NCBI RefSeq assembly: GCF_010548375.1
Contig: NZ_JAAGLY010000010.1
Span: 186,001-250,000, forward strand
DNA length: 64,000 bases
Source of the DNA: Streptomyces sp. SID13726
GTDB taxonomy: Bacteria > Actinomycetota > Actinomycetes > Streptomycetales > Streptomycetaceae
Reading direction: 5' to 3'
Part shown: one piece after another, positions 26,856 to 35,595 of the stretch
Layout of the letters: each line of letters begins with the position of its first letter
Numbering within the stretch: position 1 is the first letter of the stretch
Position numbers and translations under genes: made by a program
The notes under the pieces: generated by a model
Database searches by the model: none
What the model was told of the DNA's origin: nothing
The model's input: the letters and a program-made list of their open reading frames with translations, nothing else

Positions 26856-27518
26856 ATGTCAACAGGCCTGATCATCGCTTTGATCGTGATCGTGGCGGCC
26901 GTCCTCGTCGTGGCGGCCGTAATCACCCTACGCACCCGCCACCCCCAGCACGGCCGCAGCCTGAAGCGCCGCTTCGGACCCGAGTACGACCGGACCGTGG
27001 CCCGGCACGACGGGGACGAGAAGGCCGCCGAGCGCGAGCTCACCGAGCGCGTGGAGCGGCACGGATCCCTGCGCGAGCAGCCGCTGGAGCCGGCGGAGCG
27101 CCAGCGGTACGAGGCCCGCTGGACCGCCGCCCAGGAGCGCTTCGTCGACTCCCCGAGGGAAGCCGTCGCCGAGGCCGACCGGCTGCTGGCCGAACTCGCC
27201 GAGGCCCGGGGTTTCCCAGGCGGCGGGAAGTACGACGAGCAGTTCGCTGCGCTGTCCGTCCACCACGCACACCATGTGCACGGGTACCGGAGGGTGCACA
27301 CGGCTGACGGCGGGACGGAGACCGAGGACATGCGCGCCGCCATGGTCGAGGCACGGGCCCTGTTCGAGGACCTCGTCGGGGCGCCGGGCAAGCGCGAGGA
27401 GTCCCGTACGCCCACCGACGGGGCCCATCCGGACGCGGGCCAGCCGCGAGACGGTCGCAGCGACAGTCGGGGCCATCTGCCGTGGGCATTCAACAGGCGT
27501 CAGGCGAAGGGAAGTTGA
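26856..27518 (+). CDS. Membrane-anchored FVD-P-AV-EAD motif protein
   Basis: A 220-residue protein. A hydrophobic anchor (residues 5-25) leads into a soluble helical region. The segment RFVDSPREAVAEADRLL near residues 96-112, then RGFPGG, then TEDMRAAMVEARALFEDLVG near residue 160, matches a pattern repeatedly seen in bacterial membrane proteins of unknown role. The first 60 residues are rich in Arg and Glu. Its neighbour at 27524-28006 shares the first motif, so a related function is likely. The two genes are 5 bp apart and probably form one operon. Confidence 0.7.
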   Translation: MSTGLIIALIVIVAAVLVVAAVITLRTRHPQHGRSLKRRFGPEYDRTVARHDGDEKAAERELTERVERHGSLREQPLEPAERQRYEARWTAAQERFVDSPREAVAEADRLLAELAEARGFPGGGKYDEQFAALSVHHAHHVHGYRRVHTADGGTETEDMRAAMVEARALFEDLVGAPGKREESRTPTDGAHPDAGQPRDGRSDSRGHLPWAFNRRQAKGS

Positions 27519-27523
27519 ACGGC

Positions 27524-28006
27524 ATGGCCGACAAAGCCACGGAAGGACACAGCCCCCTGGTGACCCCCACCCAGTCGGAGGCCCCCACCACCGCCCGCGA
27601 GACCGAGACCGCACCCCCCGGCCGAACCCCCTTCGGCAAGGAGACCGACCGACACCACGACACCCCGACGGGCAAGGGCACCCGCACCAACACCAACACA
27701 CCCACCGGAACCCCCGACCACACCTCCCCTCTCCTCCCTCACGACGAGTCCGACAAGCTCACCACCCGCCTCCACCAAGCCGTCGCCACCTTCGTCGACG
27801 AACCCCGAACCGCCGTGGAGGAGGCGGACCGCGTCCTGGAGGAAGCCGCCACCCGCTTCGCGGACGCGCTGAAGCAGCGCCGCGGCACCCTGCGCACCTC
27901 CTGGGAGACCGGCAACGACAAGGCCGCGACGGCCGCCGACACCGAGCAACTGCGGCTGGTCCTGCGGGACTACCGCGAGCTGGCGGAGCGGCTGCTGCGC
28001 GGCTGA
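27524..28006 (+). CDS. Soluble FVD-P-AV-EAD motif protein
   Basis: A 160-residue protein with no transmembrane segment. The N-terminal 90 residues are Thr/Pro-rich and low complexity. Near residue 90 follows ATFVDEPRTAVEEADRVLEE, which matches the core motif of the upstream gene product; the later segments of that family are missing or changed. AAGGGAAG precedes the ATG at 27524. The pattern suggests a cut-down paralogue that could pair with the membrane-anchored protein. Function is unknown. Confidence 0.65.
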   Translation: MADKATEGHSPLVTPTQSEAPTTARETETAPPGRTPFGKETDRHHDTPTGKGTRTNTNTPTGTPDHTSPLLPHDESDKLTTRLHQAVATFVDEPRTAVEEADRVLEEAATRFADALKQRRGTLRTSWETGNDKAATAADTEQLRLVLRDYRELAERLLRG

Positions 28007-28174
28007 CGTACACCGCACGTGCGACCGGCTCGCCGCCCTTGGGGAGGCCGCGGGCCGGTCGTACACGTGCGTTGGCGCCGGACACCGCCGGACACCGCCG
28101 TGCCGGGCGATTTATCATGCGGCGGCGGTGGTCCAACGGGGGCGCCGCGCAAGGAACGTTCAGGAGGAGCGCAC

Positions 28175-28567
28175 GTGCTCGAACTCACCATGGCCGTCGT
28201 CACCGCGGCGGAGGAGGGTGCCACGGCCGGGATGCAGATGGCCGAAGCGCCCAGTGACCCGGGCACCGTGCTGCGTGTGGGCCGGGACCAGTCCGTGTGC
28301 CGGCTCTCGACGCCGGACGACTGGCTGTTCGTCTCCAGAGTGCATCTGGAGTTCCTGTGCGGCCCTGAGGGTGTCTGGCAGGTGACCTGGCTCCAGGGCT
28401 CGCAGCCCGATCCCTCGTCCGAGGTACAGCTGGTGGCCGGCGCGTACGCGCAACCGCTCGTCTACGGCGGCAGCGTGACCCTGCCCCGGGGCGGCAACGG
28501 CGAGATCATCATCCGCGACCGCACCGCCCCGCGCAGCGTCAACGTCGGCTTCTATCACGAGACCTGA
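28175..28567 (+). CDS. FHA-domain-like protein
   Basis: A 130-residue protein. The pattern LRVGRDQSVCRL, then VSRVHLEFLC, then a run of beta strands ending GGSVTLPRGGNGEIIIRD matches a single forkhead-associated domain that binds phosphothreonine. The GR and SRxH motifs are complete. It may read Ser/Thr-kinase signals, but no kinase is in the window. AGGAGGAG gives a strong ribosome binding site for the GTG at 28175. The 168 bp upstream holds a GC-rich segment and nothing recognised. Confidence 0.72.
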   Translation: MLELTMAVVTAAEEGATAGMQMAEAPSDPGTVLRVGRDQSVCRLSTPDDWLFVSRVHLEFLCGPEGVWQVTWLQGSQPDPSSEVQLVAGAYAQPLVYGGSVTLPRGGNGEIIIRDRTAPRSVNVGFYHET

Positions 28568-28589
28568 CCGGGAACCCCGACCACGAGAC

Positions 28590-29261
28590 CTAGGCCAGCA
28601 CCCGCGCCAGCGCAAACCCGTCGTACCCCTTGCTGCCCACCGTCTGGATCGCCGTGGCGCTCAACTTCGGGTGGCGGCCGATCAGTTCGAGGGCGGTGCG
28701 GGTGCCCTGGACGTCGGTGGCCGGGTTGGCCGGGTCGGCGACCCGGCCGCCTCGTACGACGTTGTCCACGACGATCAGGCTGCCCGGAGCGGTCAGCTTG
28801 ATCGCCCACTCCAGGTAGTGCGGGTTGTTGCCCTTGTCGGCGTCGATGAAGACGAGGTCGAAGGGCGGCGGGTGCTGCTCGGCCAGGCGGGGGAGGGACT
28901 CCAGGGCCGGGCCCACCCGTACCTCGACGACCTTGTCGAGGCCGGCGCGGGCGAGGTTGCGGGTGGCGACCTCGGCGTGGACCGGGCTGTACTCCAGGGA
29001 GACCAGGCGGCCGTCGGCGGGCAGGGCGCGGGCCAGCCAGATGGTGCTGTAGCCGCCGAGCGTGCCGAGTTCCAGGACCGTGCGGGCGCCCTGGATCTGG
29101 GCCAGGAGCTGGAGGAGCTTGCCCTGGGGCGCGGTCACGGCGACGGGCGGCAGCCCGGCGGCCTCGCTGTCGCGGACGGCCGCCCGCAGCGCCTCGTCCT
29201 CGGGTGCCAGGTGGGTGGTGAAGTAGTCGTCGACGTCGTCCCAGAGCTGCGACTCGCTCAT
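28590..29261 (-). CDS. Catechol/caffeoyl-CoA-type O-methyltransferase
   Basis: A 223-residue SAM-dependent methyltransferase. The SAM-binding motif is TVLELGTLGGYSTIWLARAL near residue 60, and the metal/substrate site FIDADKGNN near residue 138 is the family hallmark. It ends with MQT-like SATAIQTVGSKGYDGF. It probably methylates a catechol or related phenol. A palindromic operator lies 35 bp before its start, so it is likely under a MarR/TetR-type repressor that is not in the window. Confidence 0.87.
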   Translation of the reverse strand: MSESQLWDDVDDYFTTHLAPEDEALRAAVRDSEAAGLPPVAVTAPQGKLLQLLAQIQGARTVLELGTLGGYSTIWLARALPADGRLVSLEYSPVHAEVATRNLARAGLDKVVEVRVGPALESLPRLAEQHPPPFDLVFIDADKGNNPHYLEWAIKLTAPGSLIVVDNVVRGGRVADPANPATDVQGTRTALELIGRHPKLSATAIQTVGSKGYDGFALARVLA

Positions 29262-29295
29262 GCGCCTGCGCCTTTCGTGTGGCCGGCCACACCGG

Positions 29296-29314
29296 TAGTT
29301 AGGTCAGCTAACTA
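29296..29314. promoter_or_regulatory. Palindromic operator upstream of O-methyltransferase
   Basis: TAGTTAG-GTCAG-CTAACTA, with perfect 7-bp arms, 35 bp upstream of the O-methyltransferase start. The symmetry and A/T-rich arms in GC-rich DNA are typical of MarR or TetR binding sites. Confidence 0.55.
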
Positions 29315-29341
29315 GTGGCGCTGACGAATATAGCCCGGCGG

Positions 29342-30781
29342 TCACCGCTGCGGGGGCGAACCGGGCAGCGGCCGTCCCGCCGACTCCGTCATGAACCACA
29401 CCGCCACACCGCCGATCACGGCCGCGGCCATCATGTAGTAGGCGGGCATCATCATGTTCCCGGTCGCGCCGATCAGGGCCGTCACCACCAGCGGGGTCGT
29501 CCCGCCGAAGAGGGACACCGAGATGTTGAAGCCGACCGACAGGGAGCCGTAGCGCACCCTGGTCGGGAACAGGGCGGGGAGCGCGGACGGCATCGCCGAG
29601 GTGAAGCAGACCAGGAGCAGGCCCAGCGCGCCCATGCCGAGCGCGATGGCGAACAGGCTGCCCTGGCGGATCAGCAGCAGCGCCGGGACGGAGAGGCACA
29701 GGAAGCCCGCGCAGCCCGCGGCGATCACGGGACGGCGGCCCACCCGGTCGGTCAGTGCGCCCGCGAACGGCTGGACGATCATCATCAGCGCCATCACGGC
29801 GAGGACGACCAGCAGGCCGTGCGTCTCGTCGTACTTGAGTTCGCTGGTCAGATAGCTCGGCATGTACGACAGCAGCATGTAGTCGGTGACGTTGAAGACC
29901 AGCACCAGACCGACGCAGAGCAGCAGCGCCCGCCACTGGCCGGTGATCATCTCGCGCAGCGGGACCTTCGGGCGGCTCGTCTCGGCCTTCTCGACCTCGG
30001 CCGCGAACGCCGGGGTCTCCTCCAGGCGCAGCCGCAGATAGAGGCCCACGACGCCCATCGGGCCCGCGATCAGGAACGGGATCCGCCAGCCCCAGGACAC
30101 CAGGTCCTCGGTGGACAGCAGGGCCGTCATGAGGGTGACCAGGCCCGCGCCGCCGATGTAGCCGGCCAGCGTGCCGAACTCCAGCCAGCTGCCGAGGAAG
30201 CCGCGCCGCTTGTCGGGGGCGTACTCGGCGATGAAGGTCGACGCGCCCGCGTACTCGCCACCGGTCGAGAAACCCTGGACTAGACGGGCCAGGAGCAGCA
30301 GCAGGGGCGCTCCGACGCCGATCGTGGCGTACGACGGGATCAGGCCGATCGCGAAGGTGCCCGCCGCCATCATGATCATGGTCAGCGCGAGGACCTTCTG
30401 GCGGCCCACGCGGTCGCCCAGCGGGCCGAAGACCAGGCCGCCGAGCGGGCGGACCAGGAAGGCCGCGGCGAAGGCGCCGAACGTCGACAGCAACTGCGCC
30501 GTCGGGTTGCCGGACGGGAAGAAGACCTTGCCCAGCGTGACGGCGATGTAGCTGTAGACGCCGAAGTCGAACCACTCCATGGCGTTGCCCAGCGCCGCCG
30601 CCTTCACCGCGCGCTTGACGAGCGCGGGGTCGACGACGGTGGGTTCGGGGGTGCGGACGGGGGGCGCGAGGACCGGAGCTGCCGGCAAGGCTGCGCTCAC
30701 CTGCCTTTCGACGGGGACACGGACGGTGGTGCCGTGTCCGCCTGCCCGGTGACCGGTCGGGAATGCGTCTTTCCTGGCCAC
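29342..30781 (-). CDS. MHS-type MFS transporter (ProP-like)
   Basis: A 479-residue protein with 12 helices and the metabolite:H+ symporter signatures: ALGNAMEWFDFGVYSYIAV near residue 63, FGPLGDRVGRQKVL, and GFSTGGEYAGASTFIAEYAP. The family moves osmolytes or carboxylates such as proline, betaine or alpha-ketoglutarate. The first codon is GTG at 30781, but GTG further in at about 30700 (VSAALPAAP) is possible because GAAAGG lies near it. The divergent GT87-PAP2 gene shares the upstream region. Confidence 0.87.
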   Translation of the reverse strand: MARKDAFPTGHRAGGHGTTVRVPVERQVSAALPAAPVLAPPVRTPEPTVVDPALVKRAVKAAALGNAMEWFDFGVYSYIAVTLGKVFFPSGNPTAQLLSTFGAFAAAFLVRPLGGLVFGPLGDRVGRQKVLALTMIMMAAGTFAIGLIPSYATIGVGAPLLLLLARLVQGFSTGGEYAGASTFIAEYAPDKRRGFLGSWLEFGTLAGYIGGAGLVTLMTALLSTEDLVSWGWRIPFLIAGPMGVVGLYLRLRLEETPAFAAEVEKAETSRPKVPLREMITGQWRALLLCVGLVLVFNVTDYMLLSYMPSYLTSELKYDETHGLLVVLAVMALMMIVQPFAGALTDRVGRRPVIAAGCAGFLCLSVPALLLIRQGSLFAIALGMGALGLLLVCFTSAMPSALPALFPTRVRYGSLSVGFNISVSLFGGTTPLVVTALIGATGNMMMPAYYMMAAAVIGGVAVWFMTESAGRPLPGSPPQR

Positions 30782-30933
30782 ATGTGATCCATCTCGCGCC
30801 CCGGGTGCGGGACGACTCTCCTGGGCGGACTATCGTCATTCGGACAAAAGGTAGGCGGCTGTCAGGTGAAGCGCGGGTTTCCCGCGTCTCACCCCGGGGA
30901 CGCGTACCGAAGCGAGCGGGAGGCCGACGCGGC

Positions 30934-32985
30934 GTGGCTAATGCGGAGCACAGTGGGCGACCGGTGACGACTGTCCAGGCGCGGCTGCGCGCGGCCAGAC
31001 TCGTCCTGTGGCTGGTGGCGGCCGTCCTCGCCGCGAGACAGCTGGCCGTCGTCCTCAGGACCCCCGAGGGCGACCGGCTGACGGACCTGGAGACCTGGGT
31101 CGGCCCGGACGGCGTCCTGCACGTGAAGGGGGCGCTGTACGACACGACGGAGTTCACCGGCACCCCTTTCGGGGGACTCGTCCTCAAGCCGCTCACCCGG
31201 GCCGCCGAGCAGGCCCTCGGCTGGGGCTGGACCTTCGGCACGCTCCTGCTGGTCGTCGCGCTCGGTCTCGTCGTCGCCCGCGCCCTGCCCCAGCCGGTCA
31301 CCCGCCGGGCCTCGCTGCTCGCCGCGCCCGTCGCGCTCAGCCTCCTCATGCTGTCGCTGCCGGTGCGCAACACGCTCTACCTCGGGCAGACCAGCGTCAT
31401 CCCGGTCCTGCTGGTCCTGGTCGCCTGCTTCACCGTCCGCGGGGAGCGGCTCAGCGGTGTGCTGATCGGCCTCGCCGCCGCCCTCCAGCCGACAGTCCTG
31501 CTCTTCGCGCCCCTGCTCTGGTTCACCGGCCGCCGCCAGGCCGCCCTCACCACGGGGGTGACCTTCGCCGCGAGCACCGCGCTGGCCTGGGCCGCGATGC
31601 CGCACGACTCGTACACCTACTGGGTGCACCACATCGCCGGGACCGGGCTCGGCGGCTCCGCCGACGACCTCGCGAACCAGTCGCTGCACGGCCTGCTGCT
31701 GCGCCTCGGCGTCTCCGGGCCGCTGGAGATCGGGCTCTTCCTGGCCCTCGGCGCGGGCGTCGCCGTGCTGGGCGTGCGCCGGGCCGTGCGCTACGCGCGC
31801 GACGGACAGCTGCTGCTCGCCGTCGCGATCACCGGGTGCGCGGCGATCGCCGTCTCGCCGACGACCTGGCAGCACCAGCTGCTGTGGGTGCTGCTCGCGG
31901 TCGTCGGGCGGGTCGGCAAGCGGGCCTCCGACCGGCTGGTGTGGCCGGTCGCGGTCGTCGTGGTGATGACCCTGCCGGCGAAGATGCTGCTGCCGCACAT
32001 CTCGGCGCTCTACACCCTGCGGGACAACGTGGTGCTGCTGGCCGCGCTCGCCGCCGCCACGGTGATCCCGTTCCTGTCCCGGACCTCCCCGTACTACCGG
32101 ACGCCGATCCCCACGGAGTACGCCGCCCCGGTCCCGGCGCGGCTGCGCTGGGTGCCGTTGCTGCCGTTCCTGCGGCGGGTGCTGACGCGTCCGAACCTCC
32201 TTCTCGAGTTGATGCTTATTCGTGTCACCTACGCCGCGTACCAGCAGGTGCGGCTCGCGGCGACCGGGGGCAGCAACTCCGCGGGGCGGCTGACCGCCGA
32301 GAAGCACGGCCACCAGATCCTGGACATCGAGCGGTGGCTGCACATCGACATCGAGCACTGGGTCAACCACGCGGTGGTCAAGGTCGACTGGCTGCGGAAC
32401 TTCTTCGACTTCTACTACGAGTCGTTCCACTTCGTGGTGCCGCTGAGCGTGCTGGCCGTCCTGTACTGGCGGCGGCCGGTGGACTACCGGTGGGCCCGGG
32501 CGTCGCTGGGGTTCACGACGCTCCTGGCCCTGGTCGGGTTCTGGCTCTATCCGCTCGCCCCGCCGCGCCTGATGCCGGAACTCGGGATCATCGACACCGT
32601 GCACGGCGTGCAGGACTTCTCGAAGCCGGACTACGGGACTCTGACCGCGCTGACGAACCAGTACGCGGCGATGCCCTCGCTGCACTTCGGGTGGTCGCTG
32701 TGGTGCGGGGTCGTGATCGCGGTCATCGCGCCCAAGTGGTGGATGAAGGCGCTGGGGTTGCTGCATCCGTTGTTCACGGTGTCGGCGATCGTGGCCACCG
32801 GGAATCACTGGGTGCTGGATGCGGTGGGGGGTGCGGTGGTGGTTGCCGGGGGGTTCGGGTTGTCTTATGTGTTTCAGGGGCCTCGGGCTCGGTCGGAAGG
32901 TGCGGCGCCGTCGTGGCTTGTCGCGCAGTTCCCCGCGCCCCTAAAAGACAAAAGACAGAAGACCTCAACTGAGCGTGACCTGTAG
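30934..32985 (+). CDS. GT87 glycosyltransferase fused to PAP2 phosphatase
   Basis: A 683-residue integral membrane protein. Residues 1-370 form a DUF2029/GT87 polyprenyl-phosphate-dependent mannosyltransferase-like region with about 9 helices (LLRLGVSGPLEIGLFLALG near residue 250). Residues 420-660 form a PAP2_3-type phosphatase with the motifs MPSLHFGWSLW and ATGNHWVLDA. GTG at 30934 is preceded by GGGAGG. The final residues (SWLVAQFPAPLK) are encoded by the intergenic repeat copy, so the original stop was probably replaced. The last 21 bp overlap the convergent P450 gene. It may make and then dephosphorylate a lipid-linked glycan. Confidence 0.8.
   Translation: MANAEHSGRPVTTVQARLRAARLVLWLVAAVLAARQLAVVLRTPEGDRLTDLETWVGPDGVLHVKGALYDTTEFTGTPFGGLVLKPLTRAAEQALGWGWTFGTLLLVVALGLVVARALPQPVTRRASLLAAPVALSLLMLSLPVRNTLYLGQTSVIPVLLVLVACFTVRGERLSGVLIGLAAALQPTVLLFAPLLWFTGRRQAALTTGVTFAASTALAWAAMPHDSYTYWVHHIAGTGLGGSADDLANQSLHGLLLRLGVSGPLEIGLFLALGAGVAVLGVRRAVRYARDGQLLLAVAITGCAAIAVSPTTWQHQLLWVLLAVVGRVGKRASDRLVWPVAVVVVMTLPAKMLLPHISALYTLRDNVVLLAALAAATVIPFLSRTSPYYRTPIPTEYAAPVPARLRWVPLLPFLRRVLTRPNLLLELMLIRVTYAAYQQVRLAATGGSNSAGRLTAEKHGHQILDIERWLHIDIEHWVNHAVVKVDWLRNFFDFYYESFHFVVPLSVLAVLYWRRPVDYRWARASLGFTTLLALVGFWLYPLAPPRLMPELGIIDTVHGVQDFSKPDYGTLTALTNQYAAMPSLHFGWSLWCGVVIAVIAPKWWMKALGLLHPLFTVSAIVATGNHWVLDAVGGAVVVAGGFGLSYVFQGPRARSEGAAPSWLVAQFPAPLKDKRQKTSTERDL
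32909..32942 (-). repeat. Intergenic repeat, copy 4, inside a gene end
   Basis: A 34-bp copy identical to the one at 26412-26445. It lies within the last codons of the GT87-PAP2 gene and reads there as WLVAQFPAPL. Confidence 0.85.
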
Positions 32986-34203
32986 CTCCTTGACCCCGTT
33001 GATCCACGCCGAGCGCAGGCGGCGGGGGTCGCCCGCCGGGCGTAGGTTCGGCATGGCGTCGGCTATGGCGTTGAAGATCAGGTCGATTTCCAGGACGGCC
33101 AGGGACTTGCCGAGGCAGTAGTGGGGGCCTCCGCCGCCGAAGCCGAGGTGGGGGTTGGGGTCCCGGGTGATGTCGAAGACGTCGGGGTCGGTGAAGACCT
33201 CGGGGTCGTGGTTGGCGGCGGCGTAGAAGATGCCCACCCGGTCGCCCTTCTTGATCTGCTTGCCGCCGAGCTCCGTGTCCTGGGTCGCCGTGCGCTGGAA
33301 GGCGTTGACCGGGGTGGCCCAGCGGACGATCTCCTCCGCCGCCGTCGAGGGGCGTTCGGACTTGTAGAGGTCCCACTGGTCGGGGTGGGTGAGGAAGGCG
33401 TGCATGCCGTGGGTGATGGCGTTGCGGGTGGTCTCGTTGCCCGCCACCGCCAGCATCAGCACGAAGAAGCCGAACTCGTCGGAGTTCAGGTTGCCTTCGT
33501 CCTCCGCCGCCACCAGCGTGGTGACGATGTCCTTCGCCGGGCACTGCTTGCGGTCGGCCGCCATGTTCATCGCGTAGGCGATGACCTCCATGGCCGACTC
33601 CTGCCCGACCTCCTCGCTGATCGCGTACTCCGGATCGTCGTACGAGATCATCTTGTTGGACCAGTCGAAGATCTTCGCCCGGTCGTCCTGCGGGATGCCG
33701 ATGAGCTCGGCGATGGCCTGGAGGGGCAGTTCGCAGGCGACCTGGGTGACGAAGTCGAAGGAGTCGCCGGGGTGCGCACGGGCCGCCTCGACGATCGCGT
33801 GGGCGCGGTTGCGCAGGCGTTCCTCCAGGGCGCGGATGGCCCTCGGCGTGAAGACCCGCTGGACGATCCCGCGGACCCGGGTGTGCTCCGGCGGGTCCAT
33901 GTTCAGCAGGATCAGGCGCTGCGCGTCGATCGCGTCCCGCTCGATACGGTCGTTGAAGCGGATGATCGCCGTGTTGAGGTACGACGAGAAGATCTCGGGG
34001 TGCGTCGAGACGAACTTGACGTCCGCGTGCCGCGTCACCGCCCAGTACCCCTCGTCCTGGAAGCCGGCGAGATTGCTCGACTGCGGGATCCAGCGCACCG
34101 GTTCGGCCCGGCGCAGTTCGGCGAACTCCGGCAGCGGCACTCGGCTCTGGAGCAGGTCGGGGTCGGTGAAGTCGAATCCGTCGGGGAGCGCTGGACAGGT
34201 CAT
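32965..34203 (-). CDS. Cytochrome P450, steroid C27 monooxygenase-like (CYP125 type)
   Basis: A 412-residue P450. The I-helix AVAGNETTRNA near residue 242, the K-helix EIVRWATPV, and the haem-binding FGGGGPHYCLGKSLA near residue 348 are all complete. The long stretch around NMDPPEHTRVRGIV and the adjoining steroid thiolase gene point to the CYP125 group that oxidises the sterol side chain at C27. ATG at 34203 is chosen because GGAGTGAG precedes it; a TTG lies two codons upstream. It diverges from the thiolase with a KstR-like operator between them. Confidence 0.83.
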   Translation of the reverse strand: MTCPALPDGFDFTDPDLLQSRVPLPEFAELRRAEPVRWIPQSSNLAGFQDEGYWAVTRHADVKFVSTHPEIFSSYLNTAIIRFNDRIERDAIDAQRLILLNMDPPEHTRVRGIVQRVFTPRAIRALEERLRNRAHAIVEAARAHPGDSFDFVTQVACELPLQAIAELIGIPQDDRAKIFDWSNKMISYDDPEYAISEEVGQESAMEVIAYAMNMAADRKQCPAKDIVTTLVAAEDEGNLNSDEFGFFVLMLAVAGNETTRNAITHGMHAFLTHPDQWDLYKSERPSTAAEEIVRWATPVNAFQRTATQDTELGGKQIKKGDRVGIFYAAANHDPEVFTDPDVFDITRDPNPHLGFGGGGPHYCLGKSLAVLEIDLIFNAIADAMPNLRPAGDPRRLRSAWINGVKELQVTLS

Positions 34204-34371
34204 CGGCAACTCACTCCAGCTGTCTGGAAGCTTTCTGACGATCCATCAGGAACAGAGCTGCCGTGAAGGTAGTAACGGGTTCTACAAGAGGCAAGGGGTG
34301 CGGAGACCCCAATTGCCTGCAAGACCCTTGCGGTGGTGGCCGGATCGTCAGCAGACTGCAAGCAACGCGCT

Positions 34372-34391
34372 AACTAGAACACGTACTAGTT
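34372..34391. promoter_or_regulatory. KstR-like operator between P450 and thiolase
   Basis: AACTAGAACACGTACTAGTT, an imperfect palindrome (16 of 20 bases). The inner TAGAACACGTACTA fits the KstR pattern TnnAACnnGTTnnA with one mismatch. It lies 35 bp before the thiolase start. A second inverted pair, CTGACGATCC at 34235-34244 and GGATCGTCAG at 34342-34351, brackets the region. Confidence 0.6.
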
Positions 34392-34425
34392 CCAGGGATC
34401 CGTTCGGAGGAGAGGACCCGCACCC

Positions 34426-35595
34426 ATGGCCGCCGAACCCGTGATCGTCGAAGCCGTCCGCACCCCCATCGGCAGGCGCGGCGGCGCGCTCGCCAATCTC
34501 CATCCCGCCTATCTGCTGGGCGAGACCTACCGTGAACTCCTCGGCCGCACCGGCATCCCCGCCGACGCGGTCGAACAGATCGTCGGCGGTACGGTCACGC
34601 ACGCCGGCGAACAGTCCATGAACCCCGCGCGCACCGCCTGGCTCACCGTCGGGCTGCCCTACGAGACGGCGGCGACGACGGTCGACTGCCAGTGCGGCTC
34701 CTCCCAGCAGGCCTCCCACATGGTCGCCAACATGGTCGCGGTCGGTGTCATCGACGTCGGCATCAGCTGCGGTGTCGAGGCGATGTCCCGGGTGCCGCTG
34801 GGGTCCGGCTCCAAGCACGGGCCCGGGAAGCCGTTCCCGGACGAGTGGAACGTCGACCTCCCGAACCAGTTCGAGGCAGCCGAACGCATCGCACGGCGCC
34901 GGGGGTTGACCCGGGAGAACGTCGACTCGCTCGGGCTCATCTCCCAGGAGCGGGCGGCGGGCGCCTGGGCGGAGGAGCGGTTCAAGCGGGAGACGTTCGC
35001 CGTCCAGGTGCCGACGACCGAGGACGAACAGCGGGCCGGACAGGGCATGTGGCGGCTCGTCGACCGGGACGAGGGGCTGCGGGACACGTCCATGGAGGCG
35101 CTGGCCGGACTCAAGCCGGTCATGCCGACGGCGATCCACACGGCGGGCAACTCGTCCCAGATCAGCGACGGCGCCGCGGCGATCATGTGGGCGTCCAAGC
35201 GGATGGCGCGGGCGCTGAAACTGAAGGCACGGGCCCGGATCGTCGCGCAGGCGCTGGTGGGGGCCGACCCGCACTTCCACCTCGACGGACCGATCGACGC
35301 GACCCGTGCGGTGCTGGGCAAGGCGGGGATGTCCCTCAAGGACATCGACCTCGTCGAGATCAACGAGGCTTTCGCCTCGGTGGTGTTGAGCTGGGCCCAG
35401 GTCTTCGAACAGGACCTGGAGAAGGTCAACGTCAACGGCGGTGCGATCGCGCTCGGGCACCCGGTGGGGTCCACCGGGGCCCGGCTCATCACGACGGCCC
35501 TGCATGAACTGGAGCGCGCGGACAAGGAGTTCGCGCTGATCACGATGTGCGCGGGCGGCGGACTCGCCACCGGCACGATCATCCAGCGCTTGTAG
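34426..35595 (+). CDS. Steroid-type 3-ketoacyl-CoA thiolase (FadA5/FadA6-like)
   Basis: A 389-residue thiolase. The nucleophile is the Cys of CQCGSSQQA near residue 90; HPVGSTGARL near residue 345 and CAGGG near residue 375 complete the catalytic triad of motifs. The segment WNVDLPNQFEAAERIARRRG is seen in actinobacterial steroid side-chain thiolases. It releases acetyl- or propionyl-CoA from a ketoacyl-CoA. GGAGGAG precedes the ATG. Together with CYP125 it suggests sterol side-chain breakdown, though no ring-cleavage genes are in the window. The last 17 bp overlap the DUF397 gene end. Confidence 0.88.
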   Translation: MAAEPVIVEAVRTPIGRRGGALANLHPAYLLGETYRELLGRTGIPADAVEQIVGGTVTHAGEQSMNPARTAWLTVGLPYETAATTVDCQCGSSQQASHMVANMVAVGVIDVGISCGVEAMSRVPLGSGSKHGPGKPFPDEWNVDLPNQFEAAERIARRRGLTRENVDSLGLISQERAAGAWAEERFKRETFAVQVPTTEDEQRAGQGMWRLVDRDEGLRDTSMEALAGLKPVMPTAIHTAGNSSQISDGAAAIMWASKRMARALKLKARARIVAQALVGADPHFHLDGPIDATRAVLGKAGMSLKDIDLVEINEAFASVVLSWAQVFEQDLEKVNVNGGAIALGHPVGSTGARLITTALHELERADKEFALITMCAGGGLATGTIIQRL

